Source: Lentisphaeria bacterium (GTDB lineage Bacteria > Verrucomicrobiota > Lentisphaeria > Victivallales > UBA1829). From it: a DNA stretch of 41,346 nt. How positions within the stretch are numbered: position 1 is the first letter of the stretch; the number at the start of each line of letters is the position of its first letter. The notes beneath the pieces are model-generated. The model saw nothing but the letters and a program-made list of their open reading frames with translations, did not search any database and had not been told where the DNA came from. Shown here one piece after another: positions 9,693 to 16,672 of the stretch. The position numbers and the translations under genes are program-made. The DNA lies in contig DPDG01000058.1 of NCBI GenBank assembly GCA_003526375.1, positions 59,488 to 100,833 on the forward strand, read 5' to 3'.

Positions 9693-9711
9693 CTGCCTCT
9701 CCTTGTTATAT

Positions 9712-9740
9712 ATTTTATTCTATATATCTTCTTTTGTCAA
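9712..9740 (-). promoter_or_regulatory. Cassette A promoter with candidate operator
   Basis: On the minus strand TTGACA (9735-9740) and TAAAAT (9712-9717) are 17 bp apart. Tatata at 9707-9712 and 9721-9726 form an inverted pair with an 8-bp gap over the -10 box, a plausible GntR site. The 16 bases 9734-9749, spanning most of the -35 box and the DNA upstream of it, are identical to 32937-32952 in front of cassette C. Confidence 0.65.
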
Positions 9741-9799
9741 GAGGGAAAACGGAAAAATTCTGAATTAATATGAAAAACGGAAAAATGTTTGAGTATTTT

Positions 9800-9900
9800 T
9801 CCCGTGGCAAGGGTATTGCCCTTATCGAAGTCAGGCGGCGATGCGTCGGCCGTGTCTTGCTCGAAATCCCCGTCAGGGGGGCTCTGCCGCATCTTGTCGC
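9800..9900. repeat. Palindrome-rich intergenic island
   Basis: Between the cassette A promoter and the yggS terminator lies a chain of short hairpins, for example aaggg/ccctt at 9809-9823 with the overlapping alternative ggcaa/ttgcc, and cccc/gggg at 9868-9879. On the minus strand it contains gcgacaag followed by a GC-rich hairpin, which recurs at 14592-14610. No gene is supported. Confidence 0.45.
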
Positions 9901-9903
9901 CGC

Positions 9904-9933
9904 AAAAAGACTGCCCATGCTCGGCTGGGAGTC
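9904..9933 (-). terminator. Intrinsic terminator of the yggS operon
   Basis: On the minus strand gact-ccca pairs with tggg-c-agtc (one bulged base) and is followed by five T. It lies about 40 bp after the yggS stop. Confidence 0.65.
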
Positions 9934-9970
9934 TGGAGATGAAAAAGTTGGAGGGAAACTCAACGCACTG

Positions 9971-10654
9971 TCAACGCCTGCCGAAAATGGCGGTGCCGAT
10001 ACGGACGATCGTCGCGCCTTCGGCAATCGCTTCGGGAAAGTCGGAACTCATCCCCATCGAAAGTTCGGGAAGGGTGATATGCAGCTCCTTTTCCAGCCGG
10101 TCACGCATTGCACGCAGCCCGGCGAAAGTTTCATGCAGGCGCTTTTCATCGGCATCAATTTCCGCCATGGTCATGAGTCCCCGAAGGCGGATATACGGCA
10201 TCTCCTGCGCGGCTTTCGCTATTTCAAGAATCTCAGTATCATCGCGCAGCCCGAATTTCGATTCTTCGCCGGAAATATTCACTTCCAGCAGGATATTCAT
10301 AGTTTTATTACGCTTTTCCGCCGCCTTTTCAATCAGGGAAAGCAGTTTGGCTGAATCCACGGAGTGAATCCATGAAGCATGTTCCACGGCTTTGGCGGCT
10401 TTATTGGATTGAAGATGCCCGATCAGGTGCCATTCGATATCCTGCGGCAGAACGGGAGCCTTGACTTCCAGTTCCTGCACACGGTTTTCTCCGAACATGC
10501 GCTGCCCGGCATCGTAAGCGCTTTTCACATCTTCCGCCGGAAAGGTTTTGGAGACAGCCAGCAGGCGCACCGACTCCGGCGCCCGCCCGGCTTTCCGCGC
10601 GGCATTCGCGATTTCCGTCCTGATTTCATTCAGATTTTCCTCGACCGCAGACAT
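9971..10654 (-). CDS. yggS: YggS-family pyridoxal phosphate homeostasis protein
   Basis: This 227-residue protein is a full-length member of the YggS/PROSC family, which binds pyridoxal 5'-phosphate without known enzyme activity and keeps free PLP and amino-acid pools in balance. The PLP lysine lies in LLAVSKTFP (about K35). Other family marks are FGENRVQEL, WHLIGHLQSNK, GLMTMAEI and the closing LSMGMSSDFPEAIAEGATIVRIGTAIFG. It starts 2 bp after the acetyltransferase fusion, with ggagg 8 nt before the ATG inside that gene's end, so it is the last cistron of a coupled operon. Confidence 0.95.
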   Translation of the reverse strand: MSAVEENLNEIRTEIANAARKAGRAPESVRLLAVSKTFPAEDVKSAYDAGQRMFGENRVQELEVKAPVLPQDIEWHLIGHLQSNKAAKAVEHASWIHSVDSAKLLSLIEKAAEKRNKTMNILLEVNISGEESKFGLRDDTEILEIAKAAQEMPYIRLRGLMTMAEIDADEKRLHETFAGLRAMRDRLEKELHITLPELSMGMSSDFPEAIAEGATIVRIGTAIFGRR

Positions 10655-10656
10655 TT

Positions 10657-12600
10657 TCAGATCCTCCAGTTGCCTTCTTCCATCACTTTGCGCCCGTCAA
10701 CATACACATCGGGATTGCGGACCATGCAGTCAATATGAACCGGTGCGTCGTTATCTCCGCCCATGCCCCTGCTGTTGCCGAAAGCGAGATGGATTGTGCC
10801 TTTGACTTTTTCATCTTCCAGCAGATTGCCGCTGATTTTCAGAAACGGATTCGTGCCGATTCCGAATTCGGCAAGGATGAAGCCTTTCTCTCCGACGGAG
10901 GCAAGCATCTTTTCCAGAGCCTTGCCGCGCTCGCCCTCGAATTCACAGGCGGAACCGTTTTTCACCATGACGGTACAGGGGGAGTCCCCTTCCGTCCACG
11001 GAAAACTGCCGATGGAGGCGTCCACTACAATTTTCCCATTTGCCGTTCCGGGATTCGGAACTCCATAGGCCTCGCCGGCGGGGATGTTGCCGACATTACC
11101 CGCATCGGAATACATGGCGTCGTCGTTCTTATAAGGGACAAGCCCGACCTCGAATTCGATATCGGTTCCGAGCTTCGTCACGACTCTTACCTTGTGATGC
11201 CTGTCCGGAAAACAGGCGATCCACTTGTTGCCGTCGGCATGAAGCTGTTCCGGCTCCACTTTCATGGCGCGCGCGAAAATATCGTCCGTAATGCCGGGCA
11301 GAGTGCAGCCGCGCGTGCCGTTCTTCCGGGCACGGGTCATCGCGGCGCAATGCGTGAGGGAATTGCCTGTCGCGCCGATCACCACATTGTGATGCATCAT
11401 CATTTCGATTGTTTCCGCGTCCGGATCAGCTCCGTTGCGGGCGGTGATCCCGATCATGCGCGGCGTCAGGAGCAAGCCGAGCTTTTCCGCCGCCTCCATG
11501 AACGCATGGGCAATGTTGACCGTAGTCCTGTCATAAATCAGGAGAGTCGTTTCATTTTTCTTCACGCGGATGGATTTCGCCAGAACCGCTTCCGCGGAAT
11601 CGAGCATTTCCTGTTTCATCGCTCCGGGGAGCAGGTCCCAGGAGGAAACGGCATTTTTCGGATTCGGCCTTGAGATCGTAAGTTGAGGCGGAGAGATGGA
11701 AATCTTCGTGCCCGGCTCCACATTGTCCGTAATCCAGACATTGCCGCCGATGATCGCATCGTGCCCGACCGTTACCGCGCCCAGAATCGTGGCGCCTGCG
11801 TAGATCGTCACGTTGTCCTCGATTGTCGGATGGCGCTTGTTGCCTTTGATGATCTTGCCGCAGGCGTCTTTCGGGAAGGAAAGCGCACCGAGAGTGACCC
11901 CCTGATAAATCTTCACGCCGGAACCGATTTCGGCGGTTTCGCCGATCACGACGCCGGTTCCGTGGTCAATGAAAATACCGCGCCCCAGACGCGCTCCGGG
12001 GTGAATGTCGATTCCGGTGATACGGTGTGCATACTCGCCCAGCATACGGGGAATCAGCGGCACTTTCTTCTCATACAGGCGATGCGCAATACGCTGGATT
12101 GTGATCGCTTTGATTCCGGGGTAGCTCAGGACGATTTCATCCAGTGTTTTCGCCGCGGGATCGCCGTCGAATGCCGCCTGAATGTCAAGTTTCATGCGCA
12201 CGCGGATCTCCGGGAGCGAGGACAGCAGGTAGAGCGCCGCCTCCTCCGCCTCGCGCTGACAGTCGCAGCCGGGTTTGGTGAAAATATCGCAGTTGTAGCG
12301 GAATGAACGGAAAATCACATCGCGCAGTTCATGATAACAGCGGGAGACGATCTCGCCGACGGAATATCTCAGGTTGTTGAGGGACTGCGGCTCCCGCTCT
12401 CCGAAACCGGGGAACACGATTTCGAAAAGGTCGCGGAGAATCGCGAGAATCTCCGACTCGCGCGGCAGATTGTTGCCCTCACTGTGATTCACGCCGTTGC
12501 CGTCTGAATAGGTCTGGCATATTTTTTCCACCAGATCATCAATATATTCTGTGGAAATGCGGCTGCCGCACAGGGCATTTCCTTTATTGCAGTCTGTCAT
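10657..12600 (-). CDS. Serine O-acetyltransferase fused to M29-type aminopeptidase
   Basis: This single 647-residue frame joins two enzymes. Residues 1 to about 310 are an EpsC-type serine acetyltransferase (first step of cysteine synthesis): the helical N-terminal domain, hexapeptide repeats, IDHGTG with D212/H213 and RHPTI with H257. Residues from about 325 to 647 resemble the M29 aminopeptidase / AmpS-like family: NIPAGE (E510), AEFGIGTNP (E578), GTIHLAFG (H604) and HID (H622, D624), matching the Glu-Glu-His-His-Asp metal ligands that I recall for M29. No stop or low-complexity break lies at the joint. The ribosome site ggag is 6 nt before the ATG; the gene lies 9 bp after yicC. I do not know this fusion from elsewhere. 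A link between peptide breakdown and cysteine supply is only inference. Confidence 0.85.
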   Translation of the reverse strand: MTDCNKGNALCGSRISTEYIDDLVEKICQTYSDGNGVNHSEGNNLPRESEILAILRDLFEIVFPGFGEREPQSLNNLRYSVGEIVSRCYHELRDVIFRSFRYNCDIFTKPGCDCQREAEEAALYLLSSLPEIRVRMKLDIQAAFDGDPAAKTLDEIVLSYPGIKAITIQRIAHRLYEKKVPLIPRMLGEYAHRITGIDIHPGARLGRGIFIDHGTGVVIGETAEIGSGVKIYQGVTLGALSFPKDACGKIIKGNKRHPTIEDNVTIYAGATILGAVTVGHDAIIGGNVWITDNVEPGTKISISPPQLTISRPNPKNAVSSWDLLPGAMKQEMLDSAEAVLAKSIRVKKNETTLLIYDRTTVNIAHAFMEAAEKLGLLLTPRMIGITARNGADPDAETIEMMMHHNVVIGATGNSLTHCAAMTRARKNGTRGCTLPGITDDIFARAMKVEPEQLHADGNKWIACFPDRHHKVRVVTKLGTDIEFEVGLVPYKNDDAMYSDAGNVGNIPAGEAYGVPNPGTANGKIVVDASIGSFPWTEGDSPCTVMVKNGSACEFEGERGKALEKMLASVGEKGFILAEFGIGTNPFLKISGNLLEDEKVKGTIHLAFGNSRGMGGDNDAPVHIDCMVRNPDVYVDGRKVMEEGNWRI

Positions 12601-12609
12601 GAGAAACTC

Positions 12610-13500
12610 CTATTCTATATTCTGTATCTGCTCGCGGATCTGCTCCACCTCGGTCTTGAGCTGGACGATCAGGGGCGAAACCTCCACGGACGCCGCTTTG
12701 TTTCCGAGGGTGTTGATCTCGCGGAAAATTTCCTGCGTCAGGAAGTCCATGTTCCTGCCGAGGGAATCCCCCTTGTTGTTCAGGAAGGAAAGGTAGTGGC
12801 TGAAGTGGCTGCGCAGACGTGTGATCTCTTCGGAAACATCGCATTTGTCGGCAAAAATCACCAGCTCGCGCAGGACCCGGTCATCGTTCAAGTCGATCTC
12901 AAGCCCGGCGTCTTTCAGTTTCTGCATCAGCCTGTCACGCTGCTGAATGGGAAGTTCCTTCACCAGCGGTTCGATCTGGTTGACGGTTTCCGAAAGATGC
13001 TCTATCTTGGAAACCAGCGTTTTCCTGAGATTCTCCCCTTCGGTTTCACGCATTTCGATCAGTTTGTCCAGCGCATTCGAACATGCCTGAAGCAGCACCG
13101 CCGTATTTTCCGGCAGCGAGAAATCAATGGAAGCCTGATCCACGATTCCCGGAACGAGAAGCATTTCGGAAAGGCTCAGAGCACCGCCGAGATCGAATTC
13201 CGCATTGAGGTCCAGCGCCTGATCCACCAACGCCCGCACATTCGCGCGGTTGATGCTCAATGCAGCGCCCGCAGGCGCATTTTTCGCAGAAACGACCTCG
13301 ACGCGGAGAGTCAGGGCGCCGCGGCTGATCCGCGCCGCAACCGCCTGCCGGATCAATCCCTCACAGGAGACCATGTCGCGCGGCAGATTGAATTTCAGCT
13401 CAAACTGCTTGCGGTTCACAGAGGATATTTCGACACGGAACGCAAGGGTTCCATCCGCATTGGACGCTTCTCCGCGTCCGAAACCAGTCATGCTTCTCAT
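12610..13500 (-). CDS. yicC: YicC/YloC family endoribonuclease
   Basis: The protein has 296 residues and is a full-length YicC-family member. It starts MRSMTGFGRGE and has the SSVNRKQFELKFNLPRD segment. The C-terminal DUF1732 domain runs from DVSEEITRLRSH through KGDSLGRNMDFLTQEIFREINTLGNKA. Members have been reported as endoribonucleases linked to stationary-phase and stress physiology. The ATG overlaps the stop of the upstream exported protein as ATGA (13497-13500) and is preceded by ggag, so translation is probably coupled. Confidence 0.95.
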   Translation of the reverse strand: MRSMTGFGRGEASNADGTLAFRVEISSVNRKQFELKFNLPRDMVSCEGLIRQAVAARISRGALTLRVEVVSAKNAPAGAALSINRANVRALVDQALDLNAEFDLGGALSLSEMLLVPGIVDQASIDFSLPENTAVLLQACSNALDKLIEMRETEGENLRKTLVSKIEHLSETVNQIEPLVKELPIQQRDRLMQKLKDAGLEIDLNDDRVLRELVIFADKCDVSEEITRLRSHFSHYLSFLNNKGDSLGRNMDFLTQEIFREINTLGNKAASVEVSPLIVQLKTEVEQIREQIQNIE

Positions 13501-14369
13501 TTTTTCTCCGTTTCTGTTTTTTCCGCGGGCGGAGCCGCTTTTTCTTCTCCGTTTCCGGCTGTCAGGTCTTTTTCTTTGTTGTCCGAAACAGGCGCGTTCT
13601 TTACGATGAAACGGTCAAGATGTGCCTTGTCCAGATACATTCCGCTCATGGGATACCAGCCGGCAAGTGTTTCTCCGCCGAAACCGGTGATCACGATGAA
13701 ATGATCGGAGTCATCCCCTTTCCAGATCAGGGAATATTGAATTTTTCCGGTATCCTGTGAAAGGCTCTTCAGATAGGACTCCCATGCCGAATCATCGATG
13801 TTGTCGCGCTTCTGCATATATTTCATATTGAAATCGGTTCTGACGACTTCCGCTTCGGAAAAACGCACCCGGTTCCGTTCCGCTTCGGAAAGATAAAGCA
13901 TATTGTTCATTACATACATCACAGCCGTCTGCCGTGCATTTTCATACGCTTTGTCAACAGGTACGGTTGTCTTGTAAACCAGTTTCAGCGGTTCCCAGAA
14001 CTGCATGGAACGTTCTCCGGACCCGATGACCACCACGGAATAACCGAGTCCCGGAGGGTTCCAGACGAAAGAGGACGCCATGAAATCATGGTATGGGGCT
14101 TTGACCGGCTCCTTGTCCTGCAGATTGCGCGGCAGGTGTGCATACTCTTCGAAAGCCATCGGCTGATACGGGAAAATCTCATCCTCCCATATTTCCGGCG
14201 TGGCGTAGCGGATGAAATTACGCTGCGGTTCCGTCAGGTCTTTGGTGCGCTCCAGCGCATAAGCCCGCGCCTTTTCGACGGCGTCATCGGTATAATCGGT
14301 GCGGCACGCGGCACCGGCGGTCAGCAATAAAAAGGCAAGTGCCGCCATCGCAGCCCTGAATCTCTGCAT
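13497..14369 (-). CDS. Exported protein of unknown function
   Basis: I do not recognise this 290-residue protein. It opens with a signal peptide (MQRFRAAMAALAFLLLTAGAA) followed by Cys; GAAC is a weak lipobox, so either a lipoprotein or a signal-peptidase I substrate is possible. The body is mixed alpha/beta with an aromatic segment at SFVWNPPGLGYSVVVIGSG, and the tail is a charged, Pro/Glu/Lys-rich linker. I start at 14369 because aaagga lies 7 nt upstream and the signal peptide begins there; the frame is open for 30 more codons without a ribosome site. It heads the operon with yicC, the acetyltransferase fusion and yggS. Confidence 0.7.
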   Translation of the reverse strand: MQRFRAAMAALAFLLLTAGAACRTDYTDDAVEKARAYALERTKDLTEPQRNFIRYATPEIWEDEIFPYQPMAFEEYAHLPRNLQDKEPVKAPYHDFMASSFVWNPPGLGYSVVVIGSGERSMQFWEPLKLVYKTTVPVDKAYENARQTAVMYVMNNMLYLSEAERNRVRFSEAEVVRTDFNMKYMQKRDNIDDSAWESYLKSLSQDTGKIQYSLIWKGDDSDHFIVITGFGGETLAGWYPMSGMYLDKAHLDRFIVKNAPVSDNKEKDLTAGNGEEKAAPPAEKTETEKK

Positions 14370-14410
14370 ACTCTCATCCTTTCCTGTCGAAGTTAATGAT
14401 GCACAGCCAT

Positions 14411-14438
14411 AATATAATCCCAAACAACGAGGAAACAA
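14411..14438 (-). promoter_or_regulatory. Possible promoter of the yicC-yggS operon
   Basis: On the minus strand TTGTTT (14433-14438) and TATATT (14411-14416) are 16 bp apart, about 40 bp before the chosen start at 14369. The -35 box is weak. Confidence 0.4.
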
Positions 14439-14569
14439 ACCGTATGGGAAATGATTCATGAAAAAACATCAGAGACGGGCATTGCAGCTCATCAGCCGGA
14501 CTTCCTGTCTGTATTATTATTCACCCGGTCTTTTGCAGAAGGATTGCTCTGTCTTTTATTCCATACGGG

Positions 14570-14665
14570 TTCCATGCCCGGACTTTTGAGTCGAGGGCTT
14601 TGCCCTTGTCGCCCGGAGTTCTCGCGTTTCCGGCAACCAACTTATGCCGTTGGATTGCGGCAACG
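14570..14665. repeat. Palindrome-rich intergenic island
   Basis: The island contains agggc/gccct around 14592-14604, ccaac/gttgg and gccg/cggc just before 14665. Its minus strand carries gcgacaag followed by a GC-rich hairpin, a feature shared with the island at 9800-9900. It looks like a member of a dispersed intergenic repeat family. Confidence 0.45.
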
Positions 14666-14701
14666 TTTTTGATTTTTTTCATTAATTTTGTCTTTCACCA
14701 C

Positions 14702-14729
14702 TTGACAAAATTAACTTTTTATTTATAAT
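14702..14729 (+). promoter_or_regulatory. Cassette B promoter
   Basis: Perfect TTGACA (14702-14707) and perfect TATAAT (14724-14729) are 16 bp apart. Tgataata at 14745-14752 and its reverse complement at 14771-14778 flank an 18-bp gap in the leader and could be an operator. The ATG at 14740 would lie at the transcription start and is not a likely start codon. Confidence 0.7.
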
Positions 14730-14799
14730 ATATCAAAACATGAATGATAATATTATTATCTTTGGTTTGATATTATCAAAAAAGAGAGAAGTCTGCGGA

Positions 14800-15909
14800 A
14801 TGAACGGTAATTTATTATATCAGAAGATCATAGATGAGCTTCGTGCGGAGATTGAGAGCGGGGCATTGAAAACGGGCGACAGGATTCCGACCGTCAATGA
14901 GCTCCGCGGAAGATATGAGGTCAGTCACATTACCGTTCTGCGTGCTTATAGAGAGCTTCAGGATGCGGGCTTCATCGTGCAGCAGGGGAAACGCTATGTC
15001 GTCAATACCCGTGAAAACCGGCAGATGAAAAAGAACCATAACTGCATCGGGCTTCTGGTGCGTCCGCTCTGGCCTTACAATGACAAAGACATTTATTTCA
15101 ACGAAATCAATTACGGCATTCAGGACGAGTGCTGCATCAGCGGAATCAACTATCTGACTCCCGCTGCCGTGCGTCTCCTGAATCAGCATGTCATGGTTCC
15201 CCTGCGTGTCTTCGAAGATATCGGGCGCAGCGCCCGCGAAATCGCAGGCATGGTGGACGGGTTCCTGATTGATGAACGCCTTCCGGATTCTTTCGTTGCC
15301 GGACTGATGGAGGACACCGGCAAGCCTTGTACCGTCATTGACCGCCTGACCACTCTACCCATTGATTCCGTCACACCGCCGAACAGGGAAGCGGTCCGGC
15401 TTCTCTGCTCCACTGCACTGCGCTACGGATACCGGAAATTCATTTTTGTGGAAAACGGTCATCGGACTTCCAATATGGTCGCGAGAAAAGAGGCGTTTCT
15501 GGATTTCATAGAGAACAATGCGGTTCCGTCTTCAGATTTCCGGCTCATTGAGGACTGGAGCGTAAAGACGGCGCAGGAAAGTCTCGGCGAACTTGATGCA
15601 GCGTTCAGCTCTCTTGCCAAAGGAGAAAAGACCGCGGTCATTTCAAGTAACGATTCTTATGCGAGGGAGGCATACGGTTTTCTTTTCGGCAAGGGACTGC
15701 GCCCTCATTTGGATTTCGGAGTCACCGGCATTGACGGACTGGGAACGGCATATCATCCCCGTCCCATACTGACAACTGTCCGGACCAATACGGAGGAAAT
15801 GGGGCGCATGGCGGTAAAAAGCCTGCTGGAAAGGATCATGAAAAGCCCCGGCGCTCCCGCAACCAGCCTTTCTCCGTCGCCCATCTTTGAATGCGGAGAA
15901 ACATTATGA
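14800..15909 (+). CDS. GntR/LacI hybrid transcriptional regulator, cassette B
   Basis: The regulator has 369 residues from the ATG at 14800. A GntR winged helix-turn-helix occupies about residues 1-70 (RIPTVNELRGRYEVSHITVLRAYRELQDAGF). The C-terminal LacI-type sugar-binding domain covers about 80-365, including GITGIDGL-like and TTVRTNTEEMG segments near its end. I chose 14800 because the family normally starts just before the first helix (LYQKIIDEL) and the in-frame ATG at 14740 has no ribosome site; the site before 14800 (gagaga) is modest. It is 46 bp upstream of the pseudopilin and probably controls the cassette in response to a sugar. Confidence 0.88.
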   Translation: MNGNLLYQKIIDELRAEIESGALKTGDRIPTVNELRGRYEVSHITVLRAYRELQDAGFIVQQGKRYVVNTRENRQMKKNHNCIGLLVRPLWPYNDKDIYFNEINYGIQDECCISGINYLTPAAVRLLNQHVMVPLRVFEDIGRSAREIAGMVDGFLIDERLPDSFVAGLMEDTGKPCTVIDRLTTLPIDSVTPPNREAVRLLCSTALRYGYRKFIFVENGHRTSNMVARKEAFLDFIENNAVPSSDFRLIEDWSVKTAQESLGELDAAFSSLAKGEKTAVISSNDSYAREAYGFLFGKGLRPHLDFGVTGIDGLGTAYHPRPILTTVRTNTEEMGRMAVKSLLERIMKSPGAPATSLSPSPIFECGETL

Positions 15910-15955
15910 AGATCAGCCCAAATACAAACCTAACCTATATGAAGGAGGCCGGCAG

Positions 15956-16645
15956 ATGAAATGTAAACTGAACATTTTCACATTGATCGAGCTGCTTATC
16001 GTAATAGCGATCATCGCGGTTCTTGCGGGGATGCTTCTGCCCGCATTGAATATCGCAAAGGAAAAGGCCCGGGCTATCCGATGCACCGCCAATCTGAAGC
16101 AGATCGGAGTTCTTGTCGCCGGTTATCAGGTTGACTGCAAAGGCTATCTTCCGGGAACCTGGGGGGATGCATGGAACCTTTCGTTCCGGGCACTGACGTA
16201 TAATCTGATAAATCATTGCGGTCTGGGGCAGAGCTGGGATGACGAGGCCGGACTCTGGGGAATCAAAAATTATAAAATACTGAACTGCCCTTCCGATCAA
16301 ATCCGTCAAAAAGCCTCGCTCGCTTATAAATTCCGCAGTTATGCCACCAATTATTATGCCGGCTGGGCGCATAATGATCCGAAGATTATCAGACCGGAAC
16401 GCTTTTCCGGAGCCTCCTCTTTCATTTACATGACGGACGGATATCATAAAGATGCCGATTATTTCGACTTTTCAATCAATTACTACCCGTTCACGGTTCC
16501 TTCCTTTACCGATATGAATACTATGCGTATAGATACCCGTCATGCCAATGCAGCCAATGCACTTTTTCTGGATTTGCACGTGGCACCCTTATTGCTGAAG
16601 TCGCTCTATAAGTCCGGAGCAAAATATATTTATGTTGCAAAATAA
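15956..16645 (+). CDS. Prepilin-like protein, cassette B
   Basis: This 229-residue pseudopilin starts MKCKLNIFTLIELL and continues with the helix LLIVIAIIAVLAGMLLPALN. The -1 position is Ile, not Gly. The C-terminal motif reads RHANAANALFLDLH, so the usual H-X9-DG has become H-X9-DL. The start is set by aaggagg at 15942-15948, 7 nt before the ATG; the frame extends to a TTG at 15887 inside the regulator, which I reject. It lies between the cassette B regulator and the large glycosidase. Confidence 0.9.
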   Translation: MKCKLNIFTLIELLIVIAIIAVLAGMLLPALNIAKEKARAIRCTANLKQIGVLVAGYQVDCKGYLPGTWGDAWNLSFRALTYNLINHCGLGQSWDDEAGLWGIKNYKILNCPSDQIRQKASLAYKFRSYATNYYAGWAHNDPKIIRPERFSGASSFIYMTDGYHKDADYFDFSINYYPFTVPSFTDMNTMRIDTRHANAANALFLDLHVAPLLLKSLYKSGAKYIYVAK

Positions 16646-16672
16646 AATTACCCACAAATAGGAGAAACGAAT

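Larger units (their letters stand above)
14370..14799. other. Intergenic region between divergent transcription units
   Basis: This 430-bp stretch holds the minus-strand promoter of the yicC operon, a palindrome-rich island (about 14570-14665), the plus-strand promoter of cassette B and its leader. A small frame at 14451-14672 has no ribosome site and runs through the palindromes, so I do not call it a gene. Confidence 0.6.

Noticed and set aside
10735..11673. Open frame of 312 codons opposite the acetyltransferase-peptidase fusion
   Set aside because: No family features, and it lies wholly inside a well-supported gene.
14451..14672. 73-codon frame between the yicC operon and cassette B
   Set aside because: No ribosome site, and it crosses the palindromic island.
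14740..14742. ATG as start of the cassette B regulator
   Set aside because: It lies about 10 bp after the -10 box, at the transcription start, and has no ribosome site; 14800 fits the family start.
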